Positions 35,301 to 42,426 of a stretch of 64,000 nt of DNA are shown here, piece after piece (position 1 is the stretch's first letter; every line of letters starts with the position of its first letter). The position numbers and the translations under genes are program-made. The DNA lies in contig CANHGW010000004.1 in the NCBI GenBank assembly GCA_947460175.1, forward strand, positions 41,179 through 105,178, read 5' to 3'. Source of the stretch: Bacteroidota bacterium. Lineage in GTDB: Bacteria > Bacteroidota > Bacteroidia > Chitinophagales > Chitinophagaceae. The notes under the pieces were generated by a model. The model searched no databases, had not been told where the DNA came from, and saw only the letters and a program-made list of their open reading frames with translations.

Positions 35301-36174
35301 TTGAAGTTGTGGGCGTTGCTAAGGTTTGAATACGCTTACCTTGCCCATTATCAAATGTGAGAAAATAGTAACTGCTTTCACTGTAAATATTGAATGTATG
35401 TGAGAATCGTTTATTCAATGAATCTTTTAAAATTGTATGAGGTCCATTAGCATAAAATAAGAAATAATCGCCTGAATTGAAAACGCCATCTCCTCCATCA
35501 AACATTTCTATTGCATTTTCGGCTAAATCATCTGATCGAGTTATTGCATTATTCTCTTGCAACATTTCTCCACCATTGCCAAACAATCGAATATTAGCAG
35601 AAGGTGTTCCAGCAAGATCAACACCAATATTATTTTTAATGAAATTATAATCGATTTTATATATTCCCTGACTTGCCAAAGCAATTTTATACCAAGTACC
35701 ATTGGATAATACAGAATTTGTAGCGTAGATTCTGTTTCCGGTTGTTTTATTGGAAGTTGTAGTTTGTTCCTCTACTTGTAGTTGATAGCTAATTAATTTT
35801 TCTATACTACCATCAGCAAGCTTGATACATTGTGGCACCAAAATAAATGCGACTGCTTGTTTTCTCTCAATACCTATACTCACTTTCGGAGTCCAGCTTG
35901 TAGGAAATGTATACGAATTAGTAGCAACTGTTGGATTAATTTTTTGTGTTTGAATTGAAATCATTTTCACTTCAGGCATAGCACTACTCAATAGATTTCT
36001 CTTTTCAATTTTAAACATCGAAAGTGAATCAAAAGATGCTTCTTTCTGAAATGAAGAAACAGAGGTTCCTTTTTCTATTTTGGAAATATTATTCGTTGCA
36101 GGTTGATTCTGTGCATGCAGATATTCAACTTGAAATACCAATAAAGATGCAATTAATAAATACGCTAATTTCAT
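32359..36174 (-). CDS. porU: Type IX secretion sortase PorU (C25 family)
   Basis: This 1271-residue surface peptidase removes the C-terminal sorting domain of T9SS cargo and attaches the cargo to the cell surface. It has a signal peptide (MKLAYLLIASLLVFQVEYLHAQ), the gingipain-type C25 catalytic region with H774 (NGHGG) and C808 (TATCDF), and itself ends with a T9SS C-terminal domain: NYPNPFS, SITGKVV, GNGVYIYKLSV and a final KIVILN. That domain is retained in PorU of other species. The protein should act on cargo such as the SdrD-like protein at the right edge of this window. porV follows directly downstream. Confidence 0.94.
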   Translation of the reverse strand: MKLAYLLIASLLVFQVEYLHAQNQPATNNISKIEKGTSVSSFQKEASFDSLSMFKIEKRNLLSSAMPEVKMISIQTQKINPTVATNSYTFPTSWTPKVSIGIERKQAVAFILVPQCIKLADGSIEKLISYQLQVEEQTTTSNKTTGNRIYATNSVLSNGTWYKIALASQGIYKIDYNFIKNNIGVDLAGTPSANIRLFGNGGEMLQENNAITRSDDLAENAIEMFDGGDGVFNSGDYFLFYANGPHTILKDSLNKRFSHTFNIYSESSYYFLTFDNGQGKRIQTLATPTTSNTNVTSYDDFYFYEKDSVNPGKFGKVWWGDEFNDQPGRYLTRNYNLNFPDADLSSMAYVRTRVGAISYSGLSTMNVYANGAILQSISLDKIGVNYSDPVLRVSDITSDLSISSPSLGLNFTFTKGSSSAFAYLDFFEVNLRRNLIFNGYLNFADWNSVANGNTAMYTIQNVNANTQVWDVTSPLVPSKMNTTISGTTMTFIQDASSLHRFVATDGSVANTPTYIERVANQNLHNSTAKDYIIITQPSLKSEADRLANYHAAKRGYRTLVVTPQEIFNEFSSGSQDVSAMRDFLKMYYDKASINSMPSYVLLFGDASYDYKNRVTNNTNIVPVYETFESVNKTSGYCTDDFFGFLDDDEDINNYSFTHTNVLDIGIGRFTVSTLAKATDVVNKVIHYDSPKSFGPWKNNMTFNADDGDGATHLEDGELMSKFVADSLPVFNNYKIYVDGYVQQSTPAGPRTPDANKAVVANLYNGTFLMNYNGHGGPLGWCEERIFSMDDVNYLTNLNKLPLFITATCDFAPFDNPTINSAGEILLTKADGGAIALMTTTQLVYADQNRIMNLNYLKEGFGPMADGRYPALGDSYRLSKNLRYVTSLDEYTASNFRKFALLGDPGLPLAFPKHRIHTDSINGVSVTVAYDTLKALGKYTITGHVSDLNGNFLSNYNGVVYPTIYDKPKKLTTLQNDGDSPKRDYYVQNNAIYKGKATVKNGKFTFTFVVPKDINYAIDLGKISYYANNETEDANGYDKKIYIGGSAANAGTDNAGPIIKAYMNDEKFVNGGITTKNSTMLLKLFDDNGINYTGNSIGHDITAVLDGNVQNTYVLNNFFEADLDDYRSGVVRFPVNNLSEGMHSMMIKAWDVFNNSSEVKLDFVVVGSGEGNLDRVYNYPNPFSTRTQFMFEHNMPNENIYVTINIYSITGKVVKSIRTMVNTPGTRVNDIEWDGKDELGDKLGNGVYIYKLSVKSASGFSDSKLQKIVILN

Positions 36175-36193
36175 TTTTACAAATCGTGTTTTT

Positions 36194-36201
36194 CAAAGGT
36201 A
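36194..36201 (-). promoter_or_regulatory. Promoter of porU
   Basis: TACCTTTG on the minus strand, 19 bases before the porU ATG. No TTG is seen at the -33 position. The remaining 36202-36333 gap to gldE holds nothing I can name. Confidence 0.5.
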
Positions 36202-36333
36202 ACCTAAAAATAGATTAGAATTGTGATGATTAAATGTAAAATTTATTCTATGAATTATAGTATTTAAGTGATGAATGCTTAGCTATAAAAGCCTGGCATA
36301 TTGATATTAACGCAAAAAACGATGGGTTAGTAT

Positions 36334-37707
36334 TTAATCCTCCATATTTTCTTCAGCAGGATTGATAGTCATTTTAATTTTGAGTAGTCGACGATTATTC
36401 AATTGAATTACAGTAAAATCATAATTCTCGAAACTTATCACTTCATTTTCCTTCGGAAATTTACCTGCTATCTCCAGTACCATACCTGCCAACGAATCAC
36501 TCTCCCCTCTTACATTTTCAAAACGCTCTACCGGAATTGCAACTATACGACACACATCATTGATCAATGTTTTACCTTCAAAAATATAATTGTTTTCGTC
36601 TATCTTTTTAGCAAGTAATTCATCATCATCAAATTCATCTTTGATTTCTCCGATGATTTCTTCCATGATATCCTCAAGCGTAACAATACCCGAAGTGCCC
36701 CCAAATTCATCCACCACTATTGCCATGTGGATGCGTTTATGTTGAAATTCTTTCAATAAGTCTTCTATCAATTTGGATTCATGTACAAAATAGGAAGGTC
36801 TTATCAAGGTATGCCAATCAAAATTATCATTATCTATATGACTTAAAAGGTCTTTGGTATAAAGTACCCCTTTCACTTGATCGAGCGATTCTTCGTATAC
36901 GGGTAATCGAGAAAAACCAGTATCCATAACCTGCTTTTTCATTTGTTCATAGGTCCAGCTTTGTTCCAACCCAAATACATCCATTCGAGTACGCATGATT
37001 TGCTTTACAGTGATTTCGCCAAATTTTAAAATCCCTTTGAATATATTCACCTCTTGCTTACTAGCACTATGCCCTACGGTAAGTTCAATGGCGTTTTCCA
37101 TATCTTCATTGCTGATATCTTTTTTGGCTTTGGAAGAAAATCGACCTTCAATGAATGAAGTAGAATTGACTAAAAAATTACTCAAAGGGCTAAATAGTTT
37201 ATCCAACAGCAAAATAAATGGAGCTGTAAATACACTTAATTTTAAATTATTTTGGGTAGCATATACTTTGGGTAATACCTCGCCAAATAAGACTAAGAAA
37301 AAAGTGACCAACACTACTTGAAGAAAAATATTAATAAACGTTATTAAGCCAGGAGGAATTGAAGGGGCAATGGATTCTATATCAAATAAGCTTTTGAAAA
37401 GCATATTGGTACTAATAATTACTCCAATACTTAATAAGTTATTCCCTATGAGCAATGTTGCTAATAACCGCTTAGGGTTTTCGAGTAATTTTAATACTGA
37501 ATTGTAAGATGAGTCTTCTTTTTGCTTTATATAATTAATATCTCTTGCCGAAAGTGAAAAAAAAGCAACTTCGGATCCGGCTATCAACGCTGTAAAAACT
37601 AGTAAAACAATTATAAGTAAGGCGAGCACTACATTTATGTTTGTGCTCAGACTTTCAGTCGATAATAATAAATTGAGTAATGTTGTATTTGCCGAGTCAG
37701 GGTCCAA
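36334..37707 (-). CDS. gldE: GldE, CNNM/CBS-domain membrane protein
   Basis: This 457-residue protein matches GldE, a CNNM/hemolysin-C relative needed for gliding and the T9SS in flavobacteria. The N-terminal DUF21 membrane domain has about four helices (NINVVLALLIIVLLVFTALIAGSEVAFFSLS), followed by a CBS pair (IMRTRMDVFGLEQ, GVLYTKDLL, GGTSGIVTLEDIMEEIIGEI) and a CorC/HlyC domain. The start codon is a TTG (37705-37707) giving the family's MDPDS start. It follows ssb and mutY as in many Bacteroidota, but gldD, the usual next gene, is absent; porU lies there instead. It has its own promoter overlapping the end of ssb. Confidence 0.9.
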   Translation of the reverse strand: MDPDSANTTLLNLLLSTESLSTNINVVLALLIIVLLVFTALIAGSEVAFFSLSARDINYIKQKEDSSYNSVLKLLENPKRLLATLLIGNNLLSIGVIISTNMLFKSLFDIESIAPSIPPGLITFINIFLQVVLVTFFLVLFGEVLPKVYATQNNLKLSVFTAPFILLLDKLFSPLSNFLVNSTSFIEGRFSSKAKKDISNEDMENAIELTVGHSASKQEVNIFKGILKFGEITVKQIMRTRMDVFGLEQSWTYEQMKKQVMDTGFSRLPVYEESLDQVKGVLYTKDLLSHIDNDNFDWHTLIRPSYFVHESKLIEDLLKEFQHKRIHMAIVVDEFGGTSGIVTLEDIMEEIIGEIKDEFDDDELLAKKIDENNYIFEGKTLINDVCRIVAIPVERFENVRGESDSLAGMVLEIAGKFPKENEVISFENYDFTVIQLNNRRLLKIKMTINPAEENMED

Positions 37708-37772
37708 TGGTTGGTAAGTTTTATGAATAATAAAAACAGCTTATTTAAGTTAAAAGCTATTTTGTTTTGGTG

Positions 37773-37780
37773 CAAATATA
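37773..37780 (-). promoter_or_regulatory. Promoter of gldE
   Basis: TATATTTG on the minus strand abuts the ssb stop codon and lies 65 bases before the gldE TTG start. It matches TAnnTTTG exactly. Confidence 0.45.
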
Positions 37781-38224
37781 TTAAAAAGGTAATTCATCTG
37801 CCAAATCATTTGTAGCAGGTGGGATTGGAACATCTATTATATCATGTGAAGGCAAGGAAATTGACTCATCATGATCATGTCGTATTTCAATACTTTTCTT
37901 ATCTAGCATGACAAGATTAGATGCAATAATTTCGGTCATGAATCGACGATTTTTATCTTTATCTTCCCACGATCTTGTGCGAAGGCTTCCCTCTATATGT
38001 ACCAAGCTCCCTTTGTGAAGATATTTCGCTGCAAGTTCGGCTAATCCTCGCCATAATACTATGTTGTGCCATTCTGTCTGTGGGATTGTATTGCCTTTTT
38101 TGTCTTTAAATGTTTCTGTTGTAGCAAGTGGAAATTTTGCAACAGGAATATTACCTTCAATATATTGTATTTCGGGATCCTTCCCTAAGTTACCAATCAA
38201 AAAAACATGATTTACACCTCTCAT
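37781..38224 (-). CDS. ssb: Single-stranded DNA-binding protein
   Basis: This 147-residue protein has the OB fold of bacterial SSB: NHVFLIGNLGKDPEIQYIEG, FPLATTETFKDKKGNTIPQTEWHNIVLWRGLAELAAKYLHKG, then the acidic C-terminal tip DLADELPF that binds repair and replication proteins. It is shorter than E. coli SSB because the linker is short. It lies between mutY (38-base gap) and gldE, the order usual in this phylum, and probably shares the mutY transcript. Confidence 0.96.
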   Translation of the reverse strand: MRGVNHVFLIGNLGKDPEIQYIEGNIPVAKFPLATTETFKDKKGNTIPQTEWHNIVLWRGLAELAAKYLHKGSLVHIEGSLRTRSWEDKDKNRRFMTEIIASNLVMLDKKSIEIRHDHDESISLPSHDIIDVPIPPATNDLADELPF

Positions 38225-38262
38225 AATGCATTGTTTTAAGTAGATTTTTCAATATTCGCGAA

Positions 38263-39303
38263 TTAAAGATAATTGTTTTTTTGAAAAAAAGAAATTAATA
38301 GGCGCGGAAATGCATAAGCTTCTAGCTCATATTTATTAATTTTAAATACATTTAAATGAGCAATCTCCTTTTCGGTGATTTTATTGTTTATATGAAAGTA
38401 CCCTTGAATTTTTTGATGTGATAATACCTGTTGAAAAACCTGAGGTGAATTATTAATTGATTTCAAAATTATATTGTCCTTGCTTTTGACCTTTTCATTC
38501 TCAGTTTCTATCATATAAAAAGTATATAATTGATTCCAAATATCTTTGGAGGTGCGTTTAAGGATATAAAAACTTGTTTTATCTTCAAATACAAAAAAAT
38601 GAAAATGCCGTACTTTTAATTTCAGTTTTTCTTTTTTAACGGGCAATTCATTTATTCGATTTTCAATTTTTGCAATGCACTTCTTTTCAAAAGGACATTG
38701 ATTACATTCAGGCAATTGAGGTTTGCATACTGTAGCCCCTAAATCCATGATAGCTTGATTGTATTCAGCCGATTTTTTTTTATTTAAAAGTTCTAAAGCC
38801 AACGATTGAAAAAACTTTTTCCCTGCTGCATCATAGAAACTTTGATTCAAACCAAAAACACGACTCAAAACCCTTACTACATTTCCATCTACGACAGCAT
38901 ATGGCAAATTATATGCAAATGAAGCGATAGCTGCGGCTGTATAATCCCCTATCCCTTTTAAATTTAGAATATCCTCATATCGCTTTGGGAAAATCCCATT
39001 TAATTCTTGATGAATATGCCTTGCTGTGTGAAGCATATTTCTACATCGATTATAATAACCTAATCCCTGCCATAGTTTATAGACTTCATCATCTTTAGCC
39101 AAAGACAAATCACTCACAGTTAGATACTTAGTTGTAATAGAATTGTAATATTTCTCTCCTTGATCAACCCTTGTTTGTTGCAAAATAATTTCACTCAACC
39201 ATATTTTGTAAGGGTCATTTATTCCTTTCCATGGCATATTTCTTCGATTGAAATCATGATTCCATTTTAACAAAAGAAGACTAAATTGCTGAGTACTAAG
39301 CAT
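38263..39303 (-). CDS. mutY: A/G-specific adenine glycosylase MutY
   Basis: This 346-residue glycosylase removes adenine paired with 8-oxoguanine. The catalytic glutamate is E38 (SEIILQQT), the HhH-GPD motif is LKGIGDYTAAAIASFAY followed by VVDGNVVRVLSR with the conserved aspartate, and the iron-sulfur cluster is C-x6-C-x2-C-x5-C in CKPQLPECNQCPFEKKC. The C-terminal 130 residues are the NUDIX-like recognition domain. It is divergent from the HU gene, with a 99-base gap that holds an inverted repeat. The length is normal. Confidence 0.95.
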   Translation of the reverse strand: MLSTQQFSLLLLKWNHDFNRRNMPWKGINDPYKIWLSEIILQQTRVDQGEKYYNSITTKYLTVSDLSLAKDDEVYKLWQGLGYYNRCRNMLHTARHIHQELNGIFPKRYEDILNLKGIGDYTAAAIASFAYNLPYAVVDGNVVRVLSRVFGLNQSFYDAAGKKFFQSLALELLNKKKSAEYNQAIMDLGATVCKPQLPECNQCPFEKKCIAKIENRINELPVKKEKLKLKVRHFHFFVFEDKTSFYILKRTSKDIWNQLYTFYMIETENEKVKSKDNIILKSINNSPQVFQQVLSHQKIQGYFHINNKITEKEIAHLNVFKINKYELEAYAFPRLLISFFQKNNYL

Positions 39304-39330
39304 TTGATATCTTAATTATTTGAAAAAAGC

Positions 39331-39353
39331 TTGAAAAAATAGCTATTTTTCAA
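39331..39353. promoter_or_regulatory. Inverted repeat between mutY and the HU gene
   Basis: TTGAAAAAA-TAGCTA-TTTTTCAA is palindromic except for one extra A on the left. It lies in the divergent gap, just upstream of the HU promoter-like TTACTTTG at 39365-39372. It could be an operator serving both genes or a hairpin. Confidence 0.4.
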
Positions 39354-39402
39354 ATTATTTTATATTACTTTGCGACAAAAGTAACTTTAAAATAACTCTA
39401 CA

Positions 39403-39717
39403 GTGAAAAAAGCAGACTTAATTAACCTAATATCAGAAAAAACGGGCGTACCCAAGGTGGATGTCCTCGTATCCTTAGAAAGTTTTTTTACCAATGTAAA
39501 AGACACATTATCAGAAGGAGAAAACATTTACATACGTGGCTTTGGTAGCTTTATTACCAAAAAGCGTGCCGCAAAAGTAGGTAGAAACATAAAAAAGAAC
39601 ACTTCCGTATATATACCGGAACATTTTATTCCAGCTTTTAAACCAGCAAAAGAATTTATAGACGAAGTGAAAAAGATAAAAACTTCAAATATTGAAGTTG
39701 TGAAAGAAGATATTTAG
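39403..39717 (+). CDS. HU-family DNA-binding protein
   Basis: This 104-residue HU/IHF protein bends and compacts DNA in the nucleoid. It has the expected KKADLINLISEKTGVPKVDV start, the arm region IRGFGSFITKKRAAKVGRN and the end of the fold YIPEHFIPAFKPAKEFIDEV. The initiation codon is GTG (39403-39405). It is divergent from mutY and followed after 21 bases by the TPR gene. TTACTTTG at 39365-39372 is a one-mismatch promoter box. The order mutY, HU, RNase G is common in Bacteroidota. Confidence 0.94.
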   Translation: MKKADLINLISEKTGVPKVDVLVSLESFFTNVKDTLSEGENIYIRGFGSFITKKRAAKVGRNIKKNTSVYIPEHFIPAFKPAKEFIDEVKKIKTSNIEVVKEDI

Positions 39718-39738
39718 TCGATTGTATAAACAAAATCA

Positions 39739-40599
39739 GTGCAGAGAAATCAATATTTATTAATTGGGGGCGCGCTTTTATTAGTTGTAGCCCTTTATTT
39801 TTTGGGAGACACCAAAGGAAAAAAAGGAAATAAAACGACTAATCAAGTCGCTCAATCTTCCTCAGAACATCAGCACGACCCAATGAATCCATCAGAGGCT
39901 ATTGAAGCTATAGATATTGTAAAATACACACAAACCAATACTAGCAAGCTTTCGCCCGATTTGAAATCGAAAATTGAATCGCTTACACTAAAAGCAGAAA
40001 AGGAAAATACAGCAGTCGCTTATAAAGACGTAGCAGAGTTTTGGGAAAAGCAAAACGAATTAAATTGTGCTGCGCAATATTATAAAAAGGCTGCTTTTTT
40101 GGAAAATACAGAAAAAAGTGTCACCTTCGCAGGAAATTTACTAATGGCTATTCTGCAAAAAACAGAAGATCCATCGGTGAGGAAGTGGCAAGCGTTGGAA
40201 GCCATTGAATGTTTTAGTAAAGCGTTAGAACTCAATCCCAACAACGTAGACACAAAAATTGCCTTAGCTACCTGCTATACTGAAGGAACCGGCGAAACCA
40301 TGAAGGGTGTTACCCTGCTTAGAGAAGTGACTGCACAAGACAGTACCAATATCTCGGCAAACATCATTCTAGGTAAGATGGCCATTCAGTCTGGACAGTT
40401 AGATAAAGCAATCAAACGATTAGAACTAGTTCTTTCATTACGTCCGGAAAACACGGAAGCAATGTATTTCTTAGCCGAAGCCTACAAAGGTCAAGGGAAT
40501 AAAGAGAAAGCCATTCAACTCTTTGAACAGTGTAAAAAACTGGTCAAAAATCCAGATTTTTCGAAAGAAATAGATAACTATATAAAGACTTTTAAATAA
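39739..40599 (+). CDS. TPR protein with an N-terminal membrane anchor
   Basis: This 286-residue protein begins at a GTG and has one hydrophobic segment (YLLIGGALLLVVALYFLG, residues 5-22). A low-complexity linker follows (TNQVAQSSSEHQHD), then TPR units such as ALELNPNNVDTKIALATCYTEG, KMAIQSGQLDKAIKRLELVLSL and EAMYFLAEAYKGQGNKEKAIQL. It is anchored in the inner membrane with the repeats likely in the periplasm, though the orientation cannot be proven. It lies in a run with HU in front and the mS38-like ribosomal protein and RNase G behind. No partner is known to me. Confidence 0.85.
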   Translation: MQRNQYLLIGGALLLVVALYFLGDTKGKKGNKTTNQVAQSSSEHQHDPMNPSEAIEAIDIVKYTQTNTSKLSPDLKSKIESLTLKAEKENTAVAYKDVAEFWEKQNELNCAAQYYKKAAFLENTEKSVTFAGNLLMAILQKTEDPSVRKWQALEAIECFSKALELNPNNVDTKIALATCYTEGTGETMKGVTLLREVTAQDSTNISANIILGKMAIQSGQLDKAIKRLELVLSLRPENTEAMYFLAEAYKGQGNKEKAIQLFEQCKKLVKNPDFSKEIDNYIKTFK

Positions 40600-40628
40600 A
40601 TTATTTTTTAACAAAAACATTTTTAATC

Positions 40629-40718
40629 ATGCCTTGCGGAAAAAAACGTAAACGTCACAAGATTGCAACACACAAACGTAAAAAACGTTTGAGAAAGAAC
40701 CGTCATAAAAAGAAATAG
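40629..40718 (+). CDS. 29-residue AURKAIP1/COX24-domain ribosomal protein (mS38/bS22-like)
   Basis: The ORF encodes MPCGKKRKRHKIATHKRKKR followed by nine more residues, RHKKK at the end. This very basic 29-residue peptide matches the bacterial members of the AURKAIP1/COX24 family, the relatives of mitoribosomal mS38 and mycobacterial bS22, and should bind 16S rRNA at the small subunit. More than half of the residues are K or R. It is easily missed because of its size. It sits between the TPR gene and RNase G, 30 bases behind the TPR stop codon. Confidence 0.88.
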   Translation: MPCGKKRKRHKIATHKRKKRLRKNRHKKK

Positions 40719-40742
40719 ATTATTTCTAATAACTGAACGAAC

Positions 40743-40776
40743 ATCAGGTGTATTGTCTCATGGCAACATACCTGAT
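40743..40776 (+). promoter_or_regulatory. Conserved-looking hairpin in the leader of rng
   Basis: ATCAGGTGTATTG (40743-40755) pairs with CAACATACCTGAT (40764-40776) with one mismatch and one G-T pair around an 8-nt loop. No T-run follows, so it is unlikely to be a simple terminator. It lies 46 bases before the GTG of the RNase G gene and may be a leader structure. Confidence 0.45.
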
Positions 40777-40821
40777 TTGTTTATGCATGTATGATTATTG
40801 TTGTGATAAACTCCTGTTCCA

Positions 40822-42375
40822 GTGGACAAAGAACTTATTATCCAATCATCGGATGCCGGCGTTGAGATTGCACTTCTAGAAGATAAAAAACTAGTTGAAT
40901 TACATTATGATAATTCAGGTGGTAGCTTCAACGTGGGAGACCTATATCTGGGGAAAATCCGAAAGGTAATGCCCGGATTAAATGCTGTTTTCGTGGACAT
41001 AGGTCACGAAAAGGATGCCTTTTTGCATTATACTGACTTGAGCCCCTACTTCAAAAGCCTGGTAAAATTTACCGAAATGGCTATGAATGATAAGTCAACT
41101 CCTCTTGCCGACTTTTCGAAGTTCAATCTTGAACCCGAAATAGTTAAAACAGGTAAAATAGCAGAAGTAGCCGTAGGCAAACCGAATGTATTGGTACAAA
41201 TACTCAAAGAACCTATTTCTTCCAAAGGACCTCGTATTAGTTGTGAACTTTCACTTCCTGGTCGATTTATTGTTGTAACCCCTTTCAATAATTTTGTAAA
41301 TGTATCCCGAAAGATACATTCAACCGAAGAGCGCAAGCGTCTTCAACGTATTATCGAAAGTATTAAACCCAACAACTTTGGCGTAATCGTACGTACTGCA
41401 GCTGAAGGTCAATCAACAGCCGAATTACATAAAGACTTGTTGAACATTATTGATGCCTGGAAGGCTATTCAATTCAATCTCAATGGTGCAAAGCCACCTA
41501 TGAAAATATTGAGCGAGCAAAACAAGACCACCTCTTTACTGCGTGATTTATTAAATAAAGATTTCAATAAAATCATAGCCAACGATAATTCTATTGTAAA
41601 AGATGCCCGCGAATATATCGCCAATGTTGCACCTGGTCGAGAAAGCATCGTAAGTTTTTATCAAAATGGAGCAACTATTTTTGATCATTATGGGATTTCA
41701 AAGCAAGTAAAAGCATCCTTTGGCAAAACGGTAATGCTTGATAGTGGAGGCTATTTAATCATTGAACATACCGAAGCACTTCATGTAGTGGATGTCAATA
41801 GCGGTCACAAATTCTCGAGTGAAAACCAAGAAGAAACTGCTCTTAATACTAACTTAGATGCTGCCAAAGAAATTGCTCGTCAACTTCGCTTGCGTGATAT
41901 AGGCGGAATTATCATTGTTGATTTTATCGACATGCGCAATGCCGAAAATCGCCGACAGATAGCTGATGAAATGGAACGCTATATGAAAGAAGACCGTGCA
42001 AAACACAGTGTACTTCCTTTATCTAAATTTGGTTTACTACAAATTACCCGTCAGCGATTACGACCCGAAATAAATATTTCCACTGGCGAAACATGCCCTA
42101 GTTGCCAAGGCACTGGCAAAGTACGTTCGACTCAATTGCTATTGGATGATATCGAAAAGCATGTAAAATATTTGAATACGAATCTGAATGCTAAATTGGA
42201 ATTAGTGGTTCATCCTATCGTAAAATCCCATCTTTGTAAAGGATTATTATGGAATTCAATTTTTGCAAAATGGAAAAAGAAATATGGTTCATTTACACTC
42301 ATTGAAGACGAAGGCTATGAGTTTATACAATATAAATTCTTTGATAAGAATACAGGTGAAGAGATTAAATTTTAA
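40822..42375 (+). CDS. rng: Ribonuclease G (RNase E/G family)
   Basis: This 517-residue endoribonuclease processes rRNA and mRNA. It starts at a GTG with MDKELIIQSSDAGVEIALLED, has the S1 segment VGDLYLGKIRKVMPGLNAVFVDIGHEKDAFLHYTDL, the catalytic aspartates in HVVDVNSG and IIIVDFIDM, and a zinc-link CPSCQGTGK. The RNase E C-terminal scaffold is absent, which makes it RNase G-like. It is preceded by a stem-loop in its leader and ends at a strong bidirectional terminator. In Bacteroidota it often follows HU and mutY, as here. Confidence 0.95.
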   Translation: MDKELIIQSSDAGVEIALLEDKKLVELHYDNSGGSFNVGDLYLGKIRKVMPGLNAVFVDIGHEKDAFLHYTDLSPYFKSLVKFTEMAMNDKSTPLADFSKFNLEPEIVKTGKIAEVAVGKPNVLVQILKEPISSKGPRISCELSLPGRFIVVTPFNNFVNVSRKIHSTEERKRLQRIIESIKPNNFGVIVRTAAEGQSTAELHKDLLNIIDAWKAIQFNLNGAKPPMKILSEQNKTTSLLRDLLNKDFNKIIANDNSIVKDAREYIANVAPGRESIVSFYQNGATIFDHYGISKQVKASFGKTVMLDSGGYLIIEHTEALHVVDVNSGHKFSSENQEETALNTNLDAAKEIARQLRLRDIGGIIIVDFIDMRNAENRRQIADEMERYMKEDRAKHSVLPLSKFGLLQITRQRLRPEINISTGETCPSCQGTGKVRSTQLLLDDIEKHVKYLNTNLNAKLELVVHPIVKSHLCKGLLWNSIFAKWKKKYGSFTLIEDEGYEFIQYKFFDKNTGEEIKF

Positions 42376-42378
42376 ACT

Positions 42379-42404
42379 AAAAGGCAGCTGAGTAGCTGCC
42401 TTTT
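42379..42404 (+). terminator. Bidirectional terminator between rng and the DUF4139 gene
   Basis: AAAAGGCAGCT (42379-42389) pairs perfectly with AGCTGCCTTTT (42394-42404) around GAGT. A and T runs flank it on both sides, between convergent genes. Confidence 0.9.
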
Positions 42405-42426
42405 AACTTTTAGATATAATCTGTAT

